The position numbers and the translations under genes are program-made. Below the pieces are notes generated by a model. The model was not told the origin of the DNA. It worked only from the letters and a program-made list of their open reading frames with translations, and searched no databases. From Guptibacillus hwajinpoensis (GTDB lineage Bacteria; Bacillota; Bacilli; Bacillales; Guptibacillaceae): 64,000 nt of DNA. The stretch is taken from the NCBI RefSeq assembly GCF_005144865.1, contig NZ_SWFM01000001.1, forward strand, positions 124,001 through 188,000, given 5' to 3'. Positions 61,994 to 64,000 of the stretch are shown here, piece by piece (the first letter of the stretch is position 1; each line of letters starts with the position of its first letter).

Positions 61994-62185
61994 TTATTGT
62001 TGTTCAAGTACATTCGCTGTTTCGCCACAATGGGTTTGAACGGCGGTTAACTCATTTAACGATTGTTGAATCCTTTCACGATTCTGCCCCTTCTCAACAG
62101 TAGAAAGTGCTTGTTCTAAACAACGGCTCGCTTCTTCTAATGCTTGACAACTATCCTGAACGTAACCTCTAGCATTCTTTTCCAT
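61994..62185 (-). CDS. 63-residue helical protein, unknown function
   Basis: Chosen ATG (MEKNARGYVQDSCQALEEAS) is about seven bases after AAGGAGGG; an ATG two codons earlier is too close. Predicted all-helical, acidic, with four cysteine-free heptad-like stretches and two Cys (DSCQ, THCGE). Resembles the small spore/cell-surface helical proteins of bacilli, but no specific match is claimed. Confidence 0.65.
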   Translation of the reverse strand: MEKNARGYVQDSCQALEEASRCLEQALSTVEKGQNRERIQQSLNELTAVQTHCGETANVLEQQ

Positions 62186-62234
62186 GTTCATCCCTCCTTT
62201 TCTATTAGTGTCCTATAAATCCTAAATTTCATAC

Positions 62235-62264
62235 AAAAAACCAGTTGGCATATAAACCAACTGG
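62235..62264 (-). terminator. terminator of the methanogen-output-domain gene
   Basis: Minus-strand stem CCAGTTGG/CCAACTGG with an eight-base loop followed by TTTTTTGTAT. Confidence 0.85.
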
Positions 62265-62894
62265 CTAAACTGTTTTATTTTGATCAACTTGTTTTTTAAG
62301 ATCTTCTAATTCTTGGACAAGTTTCATCACCATGTCATCACTACGTTTTAATTCTTTGTTCAGAAGCGCAATAGCATCCTCTTCCCATGTAAATGGATCA
62401 CCATTTTTCGGCGTCACTGGTAGGTTCTCATATCGATCCCCATCTTCGATGCCTGGCTCGAATGCAATCATAACTTCACACCCTGGATCCCCAAGAGCTA
62501 TTCGCTTTCGTAAGTTCACTTCACCATACTTGAAGTGTCTTGCCGCAATACCACCAAATACACTTGAAGTCATACCACAAAGGTGTGGGGCATCCTTAAC
62601 CTGTTCGCCAAATGGACAGCTGTTCGATTTAACGACGACGTATCGTTCATTCACTTCTGATATATAAAATTCTCCACCAATCGAATTCTTAATATCAACA
62701 ATCACACGCGCATAGTCATCAGGGGTCCAGCTACTTTCTGGATAATACGATTCCAGCCATTCTCCTGTTCTTATACCCAATTGTGTAATATATTCCTGCG
62801 CTCCTGGACCGATTGTCCGTTGATGAATATGAGCATATTGTGTGATTAACTTCCCAAGAAACCTACTGGCTGTTAATGGTTGTATTTGATTCAT
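62265..62894 (-). CDS. methanogen output domain 1-type protein
   Basis: 209 residues. A cysteine-containing core SNSCPFGEQVKDAPHLCGM, then SSVFGGIAARHFKYGEVNL and LGDPGCEVMIAF are the signature I recall for the methanogen output domain (MetOD1) family, which occurs alone or fused to sensor proteins; cysteines probably bind metal or a cofactor. C-terminal coiled coil ELKRSDDMVMKLVQELEDL. The strong GGGGGA ribosome site precedes a six-codon leader (MSVIKT) whose TGA overlaps this ATG, so start relies on translational coupling. Role unknown. Confidence 0.65.
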   Translation of the reverse strand: MNQIQPLTASRFLGKLITQYAHIHQRTIGPGAQEYITQLGIRTGEWLESYYPESSWTPDDYARVIVDIKNSIGGEFYISEVNERYVVVKSNSCPFGEQVKDAPHLCGMTSSVFGGIAARHFKYGEVNLRKRIALGDPGCEVMIAFEPGIEDGDRYENLPVTPKNGDPFTWEEDAIALLNKELKRSDDMVMKLVQELEDLKKQVDQNKTV

Positions 62895-62945
62895 GTCTTG
62901 ATCACACTCATAGCCAGTCCCCCTCTATTTTTATAACAATACCAA

Positions 62946-64000
62946 CTACTCTTTATATTCGAATTGTTGAAACACATTTCCTTCTAAAACAGGATAAATT
63001 TCTTTGCCTGCAAGCTCATTAATGATAATTTTATTACGATTGACGGCAAGACCAAGGTTTGTTGAACCAACGCCATGCGTATGCTGCATACCACTGTGTA
63101 CAAAGATAGTTGCGTTTGATTCACGGCTTAATGTTAGACGATAGTCTTTTGTTACATGATATCGTCCTTTATCGTCCCATTCAATTAATTCTTTAAGATC
63201 ATCTAAGCAAGATGGAATTAAAGGGCGATATCCTGTTCCTGCGACAACTACTTCGCTTTCAAGCAGGAAAGCTTTATTTTTTTGCCATTGACGACATTCC
63301 AGTTCATACCCTGATTCATCTTCTTTCATTTTAAGCCCATTAATCTCAGTGAGAGGCATGAGCATTACATCCATTTCTTTGCCGCCTACTGATTGCTCAT
63401 AAAGAAGGTTATAAATATCCGTAATCGTATGTGGACTAATTCCTTTGTATAAAAGCTGTTGGCCACTAAAGATGTCATCTTTTTGTTCCTGTGGAAGGTC
63501 ATAGAAATAATCAATATATTCCGGTGAAAAATGCTCCAGACTTAATCGCGTTTCCTCCATTGGGAAGAACCCTTGAGACCTTGTCACCCAATTCAGTGAA
63601 TAGCCATGATCCTGTCTCTCTTTCAACAGCTCACGAAAAATTTCTGCTGAACTTTGTCCTGATCCAATAACAGTGATGCTTTTTGCTTCTTTACATCGTT
63701 CTGTATGCTGAAGGAAAGTAGAAGAATGAAAAACGTCTTCTTCAGGCATACCTCTTAACGGAGCAGGAAGAGATGGAACTGTTCCAACACCAAGAATGAT
63801 GTTTTTTGCAATATACGTTTCTATTTCCCCAGATTCCACATTTTCAACTGAGACTTCATAACGATGAACTGGATCTCCAACAGGAACAACACTTGTTACC
63901 CTTGTTCCAAATCTGCAGCTTTCTAATTTACTTGCAGCCCATTGACAGTAATGGTTATATTCATTTCGTGGCATTTCAAGTCGCTGAAGAAAATAGAAAT
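62946..64000 (-). CDS. L-lysine N6-hydroxylase / L-ornithine N5-oxygenase family protein, C-terminal part
   Basis: Partial, open at the right window edge (351 codons visible). Homology begins FYFLQRLEMPRNEYNHYCQW. NADPH motif GSGQSSAEIFRELL and downstream WVTRSQGFFPMEETRLSLEH, plus C-terminal GVGSTNLGLAVNRN, are typical of IucD/SidA/PvdA flavin N-hydroxylases that make hydroxamate siderophores. The rest of the cluster would lie beyond the right edge. 51 bases before the next gene on the same strand. Confidence 0.88.
   Translation of the reverse strand, partial: FYFLQRLEMPRNEYNHYCQWAASKLESCRFGTRVTSVVPVGDPVHRYEVSVENVESGEIETYIAKNIILGVGTVPSLPAPLRGMPEEDVFHSSTFLQHTERCKEAKSITVIGSGQSSAEIFRELLKERQDHGYSLNWVTRSQGFFPMEETRLSLEHFSPEYIDYFYDLPQEQKDDIFSGQQLLYKGISPHTITDIYNLLYEQSVGGKEMDVMLMPLTEINGLKMKEDESGYELECRQWQKNKAFLLESEVVVAGTGYRPLIPSCLDDLKELIEWDDKGRYHVTKDYRLTLSRESNATIFVHSGMQHTHGVGSTNLGLAVNRNKIIINELAGKEIYPVLEGNVFQQFEYKE

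Noticed and set aside
1..64000. CRISPR arrays, rRNA or tRNA genes, prophage modules
   Set aside because: No regular short repeats, rRNA or tRNA-like sequences, or phage structural genes were recognised by eye; a covariance search for tRNA-Sec would settle selC.

Overview
This 64 kb window looks like chromosome from a low-GC Gram-positive of the family Bacillaceae. The signs are strong AGGAGG-type ribosome sites, many TTG and GTG starts, sigma-A promoters, hairpin plus T-run terminators, and a gene set (LutABC/LutR, Ktr potassium uptake, flotillin, YrhK, YunD-like, MhqR-type operator) typical of that family. Many homologues suit a marine or alkaliphilic relative of Bacillus, but the species cannot be named from sequence alone. 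No rRNA, tRNA, CRISPR array, prophage or complete insertion sequence was seen.

Layout. (1) 1-13105 is a 2-hydroxyacid region: a FadR-type regulator, GlcE, GlcF, GlcD, a fumarylacetoacetate-hydrolase-family protein and a lactate/glycolate permease form one operon. Upstream are malate synthase G and a divergent LysR regulator, then LutC, LutB, LutA and a LutR-like regulator with a recognisable operator and promoter. Glycolate would become glyoxylate and then malate; lactate would become pyruvate. (2) 13248-17391 holds small accessory genes, including an OsmC-family gene whose catalytic cysteine codon is an in-frame TGA followed by a bacterial SECIS-like hairpin: a probable selenoprotein. (3) 17479-26117 is acyl-CoA catabolism (hydroxyacyl-CoA dehydrogenase, two acyl-CoA dehydrogenases, thiolase, two MaoC/FAS1-like dehydratases), interrupted by a second GlcD-like oxidase and a flotillin. 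A catabolite (cre) site and a TetR-type palindrome lie upstream of the two operons.

(4) 26284-41263 is core metabolism and housekeeping: CAP-domain lipoprotein, PEP carboxylase, KtrA/KtrB-type potassium uptake, metallo-beta-lactamase-fold hydrolase, histidine phosphatase, aminoglycoside-phosphotransferase-fold kinase, XPD/DinG-like helicase, luciferase-like oxidoreductase, threonine deaminase, HAD phosphatase and tryptophan 2,3-dioxygenase. (5) 41328-43838 is a small decay zone: two broken genes flank a catalytic-domain-only tyrosine recombinase and a small membrane protein. (6) 43951-64000 is mixed: 5'-nucleotidase, lactate 2-monooxygenase, stress membrane protein, MFS exporter, SF1 helicase, a LysR/YeiH divergent pair, an ion-channel-like protein with a degenerate pore, penicillin-binding protein 4-type carboxypeptidase, an electrophile/redox group (pirin with an MhqR-like operator, aldo/keto reductase), a dispersed palindromic Bacillaceae repeat, a fatty-acid-hydroxylase-family membrane protein, several small proteins, and the C-terminal part of a lysine/ornithine hydroxylase of siderophore type.

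The most notable observations are the putative selenocysteine OsmC protein, the redundancy of 2-hydroxyacid oxidation (GlcDEF, LutABC, a stand-alone GlcD-like enzyme and FMN lactate monooxygenase), the regulatory sites, and the degenerate channel.
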